Notes under the pieces: model-generated | Told to the model about the DNA's origin: nothing | Databases searched by the model: none | What the model saw: only the letters and a program-made list of their open reading frames with translations | Assembly: GCA_947574135.1 (NCBI GenBank) | Contig: CANPIM010000008.1 | Location: 1-64,000 of the forward strand | DNA: 64,000 nucleotides | Direction: 5' to 3' | DNA from: an uncultured Lachnospiraceae bacterium | Lineage (GTDB): Bacteria; Bacillota; Clostridia; Lachnospirales; Lachnospiraceae | In this document: piece by piece, positions 25,842-35,088 of the stretch | How positions within the stretch are numbered: position 1 is the stretch's first letter | Layout of the letters: each line of letters begins with the position of its first letter | Made by a program: the position numbers and the translations under genes

Positions 25842-26329
25842 AAGAGGCTGTTGAACACTATACAGAGTACATAGAGGATTTTAAGGAAAAAGATAAAAAT
25901 CGGAACTCCATATGGAATGAGGAATTTGACTTCTATCGCAAAAAGGCTTTTCGGTATGAAAAATTTTGGAAGGTTTTTGATGCCTGGATGAGGCTTCGGG
26001 AACAGGGGAAAACGATGGCCGAGTATTTGACAAAACGGGGTATCAAAACGGTTGGATTATACGGCGCCGGGATGATGGGAAGGCACTTAGTGGCTGAGCT
26101 GTCCGGGAGCAAGGTGGAAGTGGTTTACGGGATTGATCAGAAAGCAGGTTTTATTAAGGCGCCAATCCCTATTTACGGGCCGGATGAAGCGGTTCCCCAG
26201 GTTGACGCGGTGGTGATTACTGCGTTGTCTGATGTGGAGGAAATCAAGGCTGCCTTGCAAAAAAGGATGAATTGTAAAATCATCTCCCTGGAAAAAATTA
26301 TTACGGATCTGGACGAAGGCAGGGGATAG
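25778..26329 (+). pseudogene. C-terminal part of the WbsX protein with Rossmann-like module
   Basis: This frame begins in the WbsX tail (EGMYLEPDMENGYSYLEAV) and continues through a helical linker into a Rossmann-like module (VGLYGAGMMGRHLV, VVYGIDQKAG, AVVITALSDVEEI). It overlaps the preceding frame by 64 bases. There is no independent ribosome site well placed for the GTG at 25778 or the ATG at 25790. I read the pair as one gene split by loss of a G. If translated alone, only the module would be made. Confidence 0.75.
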
Positions 26330-26334
26330 AAATC

Positions 26335-27258
26335 GTGATTATGGATAATAAGCCCAAGCTTTTACTATGGGGAATAGGAAGGGAATATAACCGGTCATTA
26401 AATTTATTAAAATACTGGGAAGGTCAAGGCACAATAAAGATTGTGGGAGTGACGGACAAAAGCATACCGGAAGCGGCTGAGATTGACGGGTGGAAGGTTT
26501 ATAAGACAACAGAGCTTTACAGAGCGGATATGGATTACTGTCTCGTCATGTCAGATAAGTATTTTTTTGAGGTATGGGAAGAATTACAGGTCTTAGGTGT
26601 AGAGAAGGAAAGGATATTGTCATCGAGAATTTTAAGTATTCCCTATTTTAGCTGGGATCAATATCTGAAGATTTATCACAGTGATCTGAGCATTATATGC
26701 AACAATTGTGTGGGCGGTATTTTGTATCATACACTCGGGTTGGAATGTAAGTCTCCCTGTAAAAATCTCGCTATACCAGATGAGAGCTTTCTTAAGCTGA
26801 TAAAGAATTTAGAATTTTATATGTCCCTGGAGCTTCAGTTTCAACGCTGGCAGAGGGATCCTCACAGCAGAGAAGAGTTTCCTGTAATGGGGTTAGACGA
26901 TGTGGAGATCTGGTGTAATCATGACGTGTCAGCTGATGAAGCCAGGGATAAGTGGAACCGAAGAAAGGAAAAGATCAATTACGAAAACATTTTGCTGATG
27001 ATGTATGCGGAAAATGATGAGACAGGGAGACGGTTCTTGGCAACAGGGAATCAAAGAAAGGTGCTGTTTGTCCCTGAGACAAGCAGGTTAGAAGGCGATG
27101 ATGTCTTTCAATTAAAATTATTTCCCGGGCAGAAGGAGTTTTGGGAGACAGTGAACAGCAGTGCCTCCCTTGGAAAGAACAGCTGTAATTATAAGATATT
27201 AGATATGTTAAACGGGAAGCGGGCTTATAGGAACACGACGGGGGAGAAACCCATATGA
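26335..27258 (+). CDS. Rossmann-like module fused to DUF1919 exopolysaccharide protein
   Basis: In this 307-residue protein, residues 1-100 are the recurrent module (LLLWGIGREYNRSLNLL, YCLVMSDKYFFEV). Residues 115-300 match the DUF1919 family of exopolysaccharide clusters: SIICNNCVGGILYHTLGL, SPCKNLAIPDESFLKL, GLDDVEIWCNHD and NRRKEKINYENILLM. The biochemical role of DUF1919 is not established; a transferase is assumed. GTG at 26335 has AGGGG upstream at usual spacing and is preferred over the ATG at 26341. The stop overlaps the next start. Confidence 0.7.
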   Translation: MIMDNKPKLLLWGIGREYNRSLNLLKYWEGQGTIKIVGVTDKSIPEAAEIDGWKVYKTTELYRADMDYCLVMSDKYFFEVWEELQVLGVEKERILSSRILSIPYFSWDQYLKIYHSDLSIICNNCVGGILYHTLGLECKSPCKNLAIPDESFLKLIKNLEFYMSLELQFQRWQRDPHSREEFPVMGLDDVEIWCNHDVSADEARDKWNRRKEKINYENILLMMYAENDETGRRFLATGNQRKVLFVPETSRLEGDDVFQLKLFPGQKEFWETVNSSASLGKNSCNYKILDMLNGKRAYRNTTGEKPI

Positions 27259-28667
27259 AAATAGTTGTATTTGGAGCGGGCCGATTCTATCAGAGAAGAA
27301 AGGAAGAGCTTCTGGCTGATACAGATGTTTGTCTGGTCGCTATCATTGATAATAACCGGGAGATACAGGGAACAGAGCTGGACGGCATTCCTGTCTTTGC
27401 GGTGGAAAGAATCGGAATGCTTGATTTTGATATTGTGCTTCTCATGAGTACAGCGGCTGGCGAGATGAAGAAACAGCTTGTGGAGTCAGGCGTTGATACA
27501 AAAAAGATTTGGTATTGGAGAAGATACAAAAGCGAGAAGGAAAAAGGAACCTTTTATTTTCATTGTGGACACAGGGCGGTATGCTCAGGGAAGAAAAGGG
27601 TTCTTATTATCTCCACGGATCTGGGCTACAGCGGCGGTGCTTTGGCGGCGGTTTATGGGGCTAAGGCGTTGAGACAGAGAAACTATGAGGTAGTGCTGGC
27701 GGCTCCGGGGGGAAATCCGGTTTTTATCAAAGAGATCAAGAATCAGGGCCTGAATATTGTGATATGCCCGGCACTGCCCTATCTTTATGAAGAAGAGCTG
27801 GCATTGATTGAGCAGTTTGATGTTGTGATTGTCAATGTGTTTCCCATGCTCTTGTGTGCCAGTGAAATCAGTAAGCGAAAACCTGTGGTATGGTGGATCC
27901 ATGAGGCCAGTAATTTTTATGAGGCGACCTTGCTCCAATTTGACGAATACGCAAAGGAAGAGCGGTTTGAGGGCGCTGAGATCTACGGGGTCAGCCGAAT
28001 CGCCCAGGAGAATTTTAATTATTATTTTCCCAACAGAATCACCGGGACCCTTGCCTATGGAATTCCGGATGAATCCGGGGCTATCGCCTGTAAAGGCGGG
28101 AAAGACAGAATGATTTTTGCCGTTATCGGCGCAGTGACGCCCAGGAAGGCCCAGGATCTGTTTTTGAAGGCAGTAAAAAATATAGATGGACAGTTAAAAA
28201 ATAAGGCCTTGTTTTGGATTATCGGCCTGATGGGACAGGATTCTTACTGCGACAGGATCAGGGATATGGTTTCTCATGAGACGTCGGCTGTGCATTTGGG
28301 GGAGATGACCCGTGAGGAGATTCAAAAGGCATTTGATCAAATTGATGTGCTGGTTTGCCCTTCCTGGGAGGATCCCCTTCCGATTGTGGTGACAGAAGCG
28401 CTGATGTATGGGAAAGCTTGCATTGTGTCTGATTCCATTGGAATGGCGGATTATATTGTAGAAGGCCAGAACGGCTTTATCTTCCCGAAAGGAAACGGGA
28501 GCGCTCTGTCTGAGAAAATGGAATGGATCATGGGAAACAGGGATCAGTTATGCCAGATCGGGCAGAAGGCCAGAAAGACTTATGAGAAGCATTTTACATT
28601 AGAGCGTTTTGGAGAGAGACTGGAACAGACATTACAGAATGTGTTGGAGAAAAGAAAGGATAAGTAA
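27255..28667 (+). CDS. Rossmann-like module fused to GT4 glycosyltransferase (second copy)
   Basis: The protein has 470 residues. The N-terminal module reads IVVFGAGRFYQRRKEELL, AIIDNNREIQGTELDG and VLLMSTAAGEM. From about residue 115 the GT-B domain begins with LIISTDLGYSGGALAAVYG, then AVIGAVTPRKAQDLFL, and the donor block CPSWEDPLPIVVTEALMYG. Domain order and length match the gene at 16440, yet this copy is GC-richer, so the two are probably paralogues from different sources. It overlaps the previous gene as ATGA and abuts the next. Confidence 0.82.
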   Translation: MKIVVFGAGRFYQRRKEELLADTDVCLVAIIDNNREIQGTELDGIPVFAVERIGMLDFDIVLLMSTAAGEMKKQLVESGVDTKKIWYWRRYKSEKEKGTFYFHCGHRAVCSGKKRVLIISTDLGYSGGALAAVYGAKALRQRNYEVVLAAPGGNPVFIKEIKNQGLNIVICPALPYLYEEELALIEQFDVVIVNVFPMLLCASEISKRKPVVWWIHEASNFYEATLLQFDEYAKEERFEGAEIYGVSRIAQENFNYYFPNRITGTLAYGIPDESGAIACKGGKDRMIFAVIGAVTPRKAQDLFLKAVKNIDGQLKNKALFWIIGLMGQDSYCDRIRDMVSHETSAVHLGEMTREEIQKAFDQIDVLVCPSWEDPLPIVVTEALMYGKACIVSDSIGMADYIVEGQNGFIFPKGNGSALSEKMEWIMGNRDQLCQIGQKARKTYEKHFTLERFGERLEQTLQNVLEKRKDK

Positions 28668-30290
28668 ATGGATATCATTGATCTTTCCATAGAAAAAGGA
28701 AAGCACATTTCCGGCATTCATGATTTAAATCAGCAGACATGGAACGACTTTGAGAGGGAGGCGGGGAAAAGAAAGATTGTTCTCTTTGGAGGGGGAGCGT
28801 GTTGTGGCTGTTTTTTTGAGTGGTATGGGGATAAGTTTGAATTAGAGGGAGTGGTTGACAATGATAAGAGAAAACAGGGATTGGATCTGGATGAGCTCAT
28901 TCCGGAGGCCTTTGGCCTGAAAGCCGGTAAGAAAACAATATCAGATAGGTCCTTGTTTGATGGATATGACAGAGATGAGATTGTGGTCTTAATCGCAAGC
29001 GCTAATTTTTATGAAGAAATCATTTCACAATTAGAACAAATGGGAGTGAAATGTTATTTTGTGTTGCTGATCATGGAGGCTAACAGGAGAAAAGCCTTAC
29101 CTGTGGAGCTAAAGTCAGATTATGATAATGAGGAGGAAAAAGTAAGATTCGCGGAACAGTGTTGTAGGGAGGAACGGATTAATAAGAAGAAAATATTTTT
29201 TAAATCCTATGGAGATTATACGGATCACGGAAAGTATATTACCGAGGCATTGCTGCGAATAAGGAGTGACCTGGAGCTTGTATGGGCGGTTAATGACATG
29301 GCGGCAAAGGTTCCGGAAGGCGTTAGAAAAATATACGGGAGGAACTGGAAGCGTTTTATCTATGAGATGGAGACGGCTGTTATGTGGATATTCGATTTAC
29401 CGGTTCCTGAATATGTTATAAAGCGTCAGGGCCAGCTTTATATTCAGACAAAGCACTGGGCCAGCGTTACGCTGAAGAAGTTTTATCTGGATGCGTCCAC
29501 CTTCCAGGGTGTGCCGGAGAAAATAAGAGTCTGGAAAAGGGAAAAGGAACTGATCGACCATATTATTACAGGGAGTGAGTTTGATACGGTTTCCTGTCGG
29601 AGGGGATTTGAGTTTCAGGGGGAAGTGCTGCCATATGGCTCTCCCCGTTCGGACGGGCTGTTTCATGAGGCGGAGAACAGAGATAAGGTCTATGAGTATT
29701 ATCATTTGAAGAGAGATTGCAAAGTGCTGATCTATGCGCCTACCTATCGCTTCAGCAGGACAAAAGGAAAGACAGCCGCCGAGTCCCGCAATATTGGATT
29801 GGATTTTCACCGGACGAAAAAGGCGCTGGAGACACGTTTTGGCGGAGAATGGTATATTATGACCAGACTTCACCCTTCCGTAGCCACCGCCTTTGAGAAG
29901 GTGGAAAAACCGGATTTCGTCATTGACGCCAGCAGATACAGCGACAGCCAGGAACTGGTGTCTGCCTCCCACATTCTCATATCTGATTTTTCAAGTATTA
30001 TGTTTGAGGCGGCTTTTGTGAGGAAACCGGTATTTTTGTTTGCCACGGATCTGGAGGATTATCTTTCTAATGAATATGAGCTTCTGATCCCCTACCGCAA
30101 GCTTCCCTTTCCGGTGGCGGAATCCAATGAGGAGCTGGAGCGAAATATGGGGGAATTTGATATGGATTCTTACAAAGAAGGGGTGGAGTCCTTTTTGGAG
30201 GAATATGGGGTCCATGAAGACGGACATGCCAGTGACCGGACGGCGGCTTTTATCTCGGATTGGATTCGGAAAAATGAGGTGAAATTATGA
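28668..30290 (+). CDS. Rossmann-like module fused to CDP-glycerol glycerophosphotransferase domain
   Basis: In this 540-residue protein, residues 30-150 hold the module (KIVLFGGGACCGCFFEW, GVVDNDKRKQG, VVLIASANFYEEI). From about 170 a TagB/TagF-type transferase follows: KSYGDYTDHGKYITEAL, QTKHWASVTLKKFYLD, LPYGSPRSDGLF, LIYAPTYRFS, MTRLHPSVA and ISDFSSIMFEAAFV. It should add CDP-linked polyol phosphate to the surface glycan. The ATG follows the previous stop directly, and its own stop overlaps the next ATG. Confidence 0.82.
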   Translation: MDIIDLSIEKGKHISGIHDLNQQTWNDFEREAGKRKIVLFGGGACCGCFFEWYGDKFELEGVVDNDKRKQGLDLDELIPEAFGLKAGKKTISDRSLFDGYDRDEIVVLIASANFYEEIISQLEQMGVKCYFVLLIMEANRRKALPVELKSDYDNEEEKVRFAEQCCREERINKKKIFFKSYGDYTDHGKYITEALLRIRSDLELVWAVNDMAAKVPEGVRKIYGRNWKRFIYEMETAVMWIFDLPVPEYVIKRQGQLYIQTKHWASVTLKKFYLDASTFQGVPEKIRVWKREKELIDHIITGSEFDTVSCRRGFEFQGEVLPYGSPRSDGLFHEAENRDKVYEYYHLKRDCKVLIYAPTYRFSRTKGKTAAESRNIGLDFHRTKKALETRFGGEWYIMTRLHPSVATAFEKVEKPDFVIDASRYSDSQELVSASHILISDFSSIMFEAAFVRKPVFLFATDLEDYLSNEYELLIPYRKLPFPVAESNEELERNMGEFDMDSYKEGVESFLEEYGVHEDGHASDRTAAFISDWIRKNEVKL

Positions 30291-31639
30291 GGGAACTCTC
30301 TGTTTTGGTTCCGGTTTACAATGTGGCTTTCTATCTGGAACAATGTCTGGACAGCCTGCTTGGCCAGACATTTCCGGATTTTGAGGTCATCTGTGTGGAT
30401 GATGGATCCACAGACGGAAGCGGAGAAATCCTGGACCGGTATGCTGCCATGGATTCCAGGATCCGGGTGCTCCATAAAGAGAACACGGGGTATGGGAATA
30501 CCATGAATGTGGCCCTGGACCATGCCGAAGGCAGGTATATCGGGATTCTGGAGAGCGATGATTTCGCGGAGCCGGACATGCTTCGGAAATTGTATGCTTC
30601 GGCAGTTTCTTGGAATGCGGATGTGGTAAAGGGGGACTATCTTCACTATACGGACGGTGAGGACGCTTTTGTGAACCGTCTGAGAGTTTATGAAAAGGAG
30701 ACCATGCTGAATGTGCTTTCCTGTCCGGATATTCTGAATCTGGCAGACTCCATCTGGTCCTGTATTTATAAACGCTCTTTTCTCACGGATCATGGGATCC
30801 GTTTTCATGAGACTCCCGGGGCTTCCTACCAGGACATTTCTTTTTCGCTCCAGGTGTGGCTGCAGGCAGAAAGGGTGTTTTTTATAAAGGATCCGCTGCT
30901 GCATTATCGCAGGGATAAACCGGGCTCTTCCATGAATAATCCGTCTAAGCTGTTCTGTGTGTTCGATGAATATGCGTGGATAGAGGAGACGAAGAAAACC
31001 ATATTGGATTCCTGCCCGAAAGTATGCCGGTATTTTGCGGCTTCCAAGTACCGGGATTTTCTGAATCATTATTACCGTGTGGGAGTACAGTACCAGTACG
31101 CCCTTCTGGTAAGGCTGGAGCAGTCATTGCATAGGGACAAAAACCGGGGCTGGATTGAGGAGTCAGCGTTTTTGCCAAATGTATGGGTCCAGATCCGTGA
31201 AATCCAGGAGGACAGGGACCGATTTTTCAGAAGGACGGCCAGGGCGGTTCCCGATGCCAGGCTGACTGCCTGTGATTTTAAAAACAGCCAGGTTTATGAA
31301 AAAGCGTTTTTCCACACACTGAGTACATATCCAAAGCTCTTTATCTATGGCGCCGGACAGGTGGGAAAAGGCTTGGCGGAGGCGGTTTGGAGACAGGGAG
31401 GATTCGTGGATGCTTTTCTTGTGACCAGCAAGGCAGAGGGCCAGTCTCTATGTATGGGAATCCCGGTTATGGAGGTAAGGGAGGCCGTGCCGCTGGCAGA
31501 GTCCTGCGCCGTAGTGCTCGCTGTTACCGAGTGGAGCCAGTATGAGCTGTATGGGATTCTGGAAGCCTATGGATTCCGCCATATTTTCAGAACCGACCAG
31601 GTGGTTCGAAAAGCCATGTCTCAAAATACAAATCAGTGA
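30287..31639 (+). CDS. Family 2 glycosyltransferase with C-terminal Rossmann-like module
   Basis: The protein has 450 residues. The GT-A domain has LSVLVPVYNVAFYLEQC, VICVDDGSTDGSGEI and GILESDDFAEPDM. A helical middle region follows, then the module from about residue 345: KLFIYGAGQVGKGLAEAV, VDAFLVTS and CAVVLAVTEWSQYEL. The same domain order recurs in the gene at 33896. It overlaps the preceding stop as ATGA. Confidence 0.85.
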   Translation: MRELSVLVPVYNVAFYLEQCLDSLLGQTFPDFEVICVDDGSTDGSGEILDRYAAMDSRIRVLHKENTGYGNTMNVALDHAEGRYIGILESDDFAEPDMLRKLYASAVSWNADVVKGDYLHYTDGEDAFVNRLRVYEKETMLNVLSCPDILNLADSIWSCIYKRSFLTDHGIRFHETPGASYQDISFSLQVWLQAERVFFIKDPLLHYRRDKPGSSMNNPSKLFCVFDEYAWIEETKKTILDSCPKVCRYFAASKYRDFLNHYYRVGVQYQYALLVRLEQSLHRDKNRGWIEESAFLPNVWVQIREIQEDRDRFFRRTARAVPDARLTACDFKNSQVYEKAFFHTLSTYPKLFIYGAGQVGKGLAEAVWRQGGFVDAFLVTSKAEGQSLCMGIPVMEVREAVPLAESCAVVLAVTEWSQYELYGILEAYGFRHIFRTDQVVRKAMSQNTNQ

Positions 31640-31654
31640 AAAAGGACGGCAGAT

Positions 31655-33895
31655 ATGGAAAGAATAAGAGAGATCCGCAAAGGTCTTTTGCGATGGTATG
31701 ACTTTAAGCCTGACAGCAAAATTTTATATATGGGAGACGGACAAGAGCCCATAGGCGAACTGCTGACAGAGACGGCGCAGAGGGCGGACATCATCTGCGT
31801 GCCCTGGCAGGAGACCCTGGTTTCGGAATGGTTGGAGAAGAACAGAGGAACCTTTGACTATTTGGTCTCTGTCACGGACCTGGAAAAAAGCGTCGATCCG
31901 CGGAAGGTTTTGAGAGCATGGAAAAGTATTCTGAAACCTGACGGGCATATGGTGCTGGGCATGAACAACCGCCTGGGCCTTCGGTATTTCTGCGGGGACA
32001 GGGATCCCTATACAGGGCGCAGCATGGACAGTATTGAGGATTACAGAAGGGCCTATGTTACAAAGGCAGACCCGTTTTTGGGAAGAATGTATGACAAGGA
32101 TACTCTGGAGAACATGCTGCGGGAATCGGGTTTTTGCTGCTTCCGCTTTTTTTCTGTCCTCCCGGACCTGAATAATCCGGCTCTGATCTACGGGGAGGAT
32201 TATATGCCCAATGAGGACCTGGCAAACCGTCTCTTTCCCACCTACAACCACCCGGAGACGGTTTTTCTGGAGGAGGAGCCGCTGTACGACAGCCTGATCC
32301 GAAACCACATGTTTCACCAGATGGCCAACTCCTATCTCATTGAGTGTTCCATGGAGGGAGAACTCTCGGACGTGTGGCATGTGACCAGCTCCACGGAGAG
32401 GGGGAGAGAGGATGCGCTTCTGACCATCATACATCAGTCGGGAACAGTAGAAAAGCGGGCTGCCTATCCGGAAGGAAGGGAGAGGCTGAAAGCCCTGGAG
32501 CTTCACGGGAAGGATCTGAGGGATCACGGGCTTTTGGTGGTGGAGGGCCGGGTGGAGCATGGCTCTTACCGGATGCCCTACGTGGAGGCCGAGAGCGGCC
32601 AGCTCTATCTGAAACGGCTCCTGCAGAGGAGCAAGGAGGAATTTCTGGCAGCCATGGACCATTTTCGGGATCTGATCCTGCAGTCGTCGGACATCGAGAA
32701 ACCGGATCCGGGCGACGGGGAGGGGGCCATTCTGCGAAGAGGCTACCTGGACCTGGTTCCTCTCAACAGCTTTTTTATCAACGGGGAGTTTGTATTTTTT
32801 GATCAGGAGTTCTGTGAGGAGCACTATCCTGCCAACGTGCTTTTCTTACGCATGATCGGCAGTTTTTATCTGGGCAATGCTGTTGCTCACAGGCTGGTTC
32901 CGGCTGCGGAGCTGTACGAGAGATACGGGCTGACAAAGTTTCTGCAGCGGTGGCAGCAGATGGAGTGGAAGTTCCTGGGAAAGCTTCTCAAAAGGCGAGA
33001 GCTTCAGGTCTACTATGAGAAATGCCGCCGCAACCCGGAGATCGTCAATGCCAACCGCCAGCGGATGAATTATTCGGAGGGGGAGTATCAGCGGATCTTC
33101 GGAGACATCTTTAAAGGGGCAGAGGCCAGGAAGCTGATTCTCTTTGGATCGGGGACGTTTGCCAGGCGTTTTCTGGATATGTATGGAAGAGACTATCCCA
33201 TCTGGGCTGTTGTCGATAACAATGATGACCAGTGGGGCCAGAAGCTGGATGGCATCGAGATTCGCCCGCCGAGGATTTTAGCGGAGATGAAGCCGGATGA
33301 GTGCAAGGTGTTTATCTGTATTAAGAATTATCTTTCTGTCATGAAACAGCTGGAAGATATGGGGCTGAGGAATTACTGTATTTTTGATCCCTCCAAGGCC
33401 TATCCCAGGGCCGTGGAATCCCGGACTTCCCAGGCGGGGCCAGAGGAGGAAAGGGGTCGGGCGAAGAAATATCATGTGGGCTATGTGGCCGGGGTGTTTG
33501 ATATGTTTCATGCCGGGCACCTGAATCTTCTTCGGAGGGCAAAGGAACAGTGTGATTACCTCATCGTAGGCCTTGTGTCGGATGAGGGAGTGTACCGGAA
33601 AAAGGAGAAGTACCCGGTGATCTCCTGTCAGGACAGGCTGGAGATCGTCAGGGCCTGCCGGTATGTGGATCAGGCTGAGGAGCTGCCTCTCTCCTGCGAC
33701 GGGATACGGGATGCCTGGAAACTGTTTCAGTTTGACTGCCAGTTTACGGGAGATGACCATACGGACCACCCAAGCTGGATGGCGGATAAGGAGTTTCTGG
33801 AGAAACAGGGGGCGGAACTGGTCTTTTTCCCCTATACGCAGAGAGTCAGTTCTACTATGCTGAGGGAAAAGTTGAGAGAGGGAGGGGAACTGTAG
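31655..33895 (+). CDS. Four-part fusion: methyltransferase-like, kinase-like, Rossmann-like module, cytidylyltransferase
   Basis: In this 746-residue protein, residues 1-240 look like a class I SAM methyltransferase (KILYMGDG, ILKPDGHMVLGMNN). About 250-470 resemble a phosphotransferase-like region with VPLNSFFINGEFVFFDQEFC. About 488-590 is the recurrent module (KLILFGSGTFARRFLDMY, AVVDNNDDQWG, VFICIKNYLSVM). The end, from about 605, is a nucleotidyltransferase with GVFDMFHAGHLNLL and RVSSTMLREKL, as in glycerol-phosphate cytidylyltransferases. It may make and decorate an activated alcohol in one polypeptide (inference). It lies between two GT2-module fusion genes and is close to both. Confidence 0.72.
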   Translation: MERIREIRKGLLRWYDFKPDSKILYMGDGQEPIGELLTETAQRADIICVPWQETLVSEWLEKNRGTFDYLVSVTDLEKSVDPRKVLRAWKSILKPDGHMVLGMNNRLGLRYFCGDRDPYTGRSMDSIEDYRRAYVTKADPFLGRMYDKDTLENMLRESGFCCFRFFSVLPDLNNPALIYGEDYMPNEDLANRLFPTYNHPETVFLEEEPLYDSLIRNHMFHQMANSYLIECSMEGELSDVWHVTSSTERGREDALLTIIHQSGTVEKRAAYPEGRERLKALELHGKDLRDHGLLVVEGRVEHGSYRMPYVEAESGQLYLKRLLQRSKEEFLAAMDHFRDLILQSSDIEKPDPGDGEGAILRRGYLDLVPLNSFFINGEFVFFDQEFCEEHYPANVLFLRMIGSFYLGNAVAHRLVPAAELYERYGLTKFLQRWQQMEWKFLGKLLKRRELQVYYEKCRRNPEIVNANRQRMNYSEGEYQRIFGDIFKGAEARKLILFGSGTFARRFLDMYGRDYPIWAVVDNNDDQWGQKLDGIEIRPPRILAEMKPDECKVFICIKNYLSVMKQLEDMGLRNYCIFDPSKAYPRAVESRTSQAGPEEERGRAKKYHVGYVAGVFDMFHAGHLNLLRRAKEQCDYLIVGLVSDEGVYRKKEKYPVISCQDRLEIVRACRYVDQAEELPLSCDGIRDAWKLFQFDCQFTGDDHTDHPSWMADKEFLEKQGAELVFFPYTQRVSSTMLREKLREGGEL

Positions 33896-35071
33896 ATGGA
33901 AACCATGGCGCTGATTTCGGTGATCGTTCCGGTATACAATGCCGGGGGTTACCTGGAGGACTGTCTTGACAGTATCGTGGGTCAGTCTTATGGAAATCTG
34001 GAAGTGATTCTTGTGGATGATGGCTCTACGGACGGGTCCTCCGGTGTTTGTGATGAATTCGCCGGGAGAGACGGGAGAATCCGTGTGATTCATCAGGAGA
34101 ATATGGGAGCCGCGGCGGCGAGAAGGACCGGTGTGCTGGCGGCGGCGGGGGACTATCTCTGCTTTGTGGATGCAGATGACAGGATTGACGCTGAGATGGT
34201 CGCTTTCTTTGTGGAGAATATGGGGGCATGTGACATCCTTACTTCAGGATGTTGCTGTGAAGATAAACCAGGTATCTACCATGTCCGGATGGATTCTCTT
34301 GAGGAGGGACTATATGATACAGAGGAGTCTATGAGTTATTTAATCTCAAACATGATTGCTTTTCAAGGACGTTTTGAAGATGGTATACTTCCGTTTTTGG
34401 TAAATAAAATGTATAGAGCGGAAATAGTAAAAGAAAGTGTTCAACAAATAGACTTTACCATTGTATATGCAGAAGATAGAGATTTGCTGTTTCACTGTAT
34501 ATTAAGATCAGAACGTATTAAGATTGTGCATAAAAATTTTTACTACTATCGGTATAAGCCAGATTCTATTATGCGTACCGTGAATAAAAACTTTATGAGT
34601 GATTTAAATAAATTATACCTTTCTTTGGAAAAGACTTTTAAAACGCATCCACAGAAAAAGAGTATTCTTCAACAACTGGAATTGTTTATTCTTTCACGTA
34701 TATATACAATTCCTGCTTTTATGGGATTTTCTGCCGAGGCCCAAATTTCTGGTTATGTATTCCCCTTCTCAGAGCTTGCGAGGGGAAGCAGGATCGTCTT
34801 ATACGGCGCGGGAAGAGTGGGAGCGCGCTATTACCGGCAGATTCACCGGCAGAATCAGCTTCAGATGGTTTTGTGGGCAGATAAAAAGTGGAGAGAATAT
34901 TCGGATTCTCCTTTTCCCATATCTTCACCGGAAGGGATCAGGGATGTTGAATATGATTACATCATCATTGCGGTAAAGCAAAAAGAACTGGCAGAGAGAA
35001 TAAGAGAGGAGCTGGAAGAGACAGGAGCTGACAGAGAGCAGATCCTGTGGCGGCCGCCAGCAGTATTATAA
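33896..35071 (+). CDS. Family 2 glycosyltransferase with C-terminal Rossmann-like module, mosaic composition
   Basis: The 391-residue protein has a GT-A start (ISVIVPVYNAGGYLEDC, VILVDDGSTDGSSG, FVDADDRID), a helical middle with VYAEDRDLLFH, and the module near residues 295-390 (RIVLYGAGRVGARYY, VLWADKKW, YIIIAVKQKEL). The first 340 bases and the module region are GC-rich, but roughly 34250-34740 is strongly AT-rich with A/T-ending codons, as if a middle segment had been swapped in. The reading frame is intact. GGAGG lies about 10 bases upstream of the ATG. Confidence 0.82.
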   Translation: METMALISVIVPVYNAGGYLEDCLDSIVGQSYGNLEVILVDDGSTDGSSGVCDEFAGRDGRIRVIHQENMGAAAARRTGVLAAAGDYLCFVDADDRIDAEMVAFFVENMGACDILTSGCCCEDKPGIYHVRMDSLEEGLYDTEESMSYLISNMIAFQGRFEDGILPFLVNKMYRAEIVKESVQQIDFTIVYAEDRDLLFHCILRSERIKIVHKNFYYYRYKPDSIMRTVNKNFMSDLNKLYLSLEKTFKTHPQKKSILQQLELFILSRIYTIPAFMGFSAEAQISGYVFPFSELARGSRIVLYGAGRVGARYYRQIHRQNQLQMVLWADKKWREYSDSPFPISSPEGIRDVEYDYIIIAVKQKELAERIREELEETGADREQILWRPPAVL

Positions 35072-35088
35072 AAAGTAAGGAGTATAAC

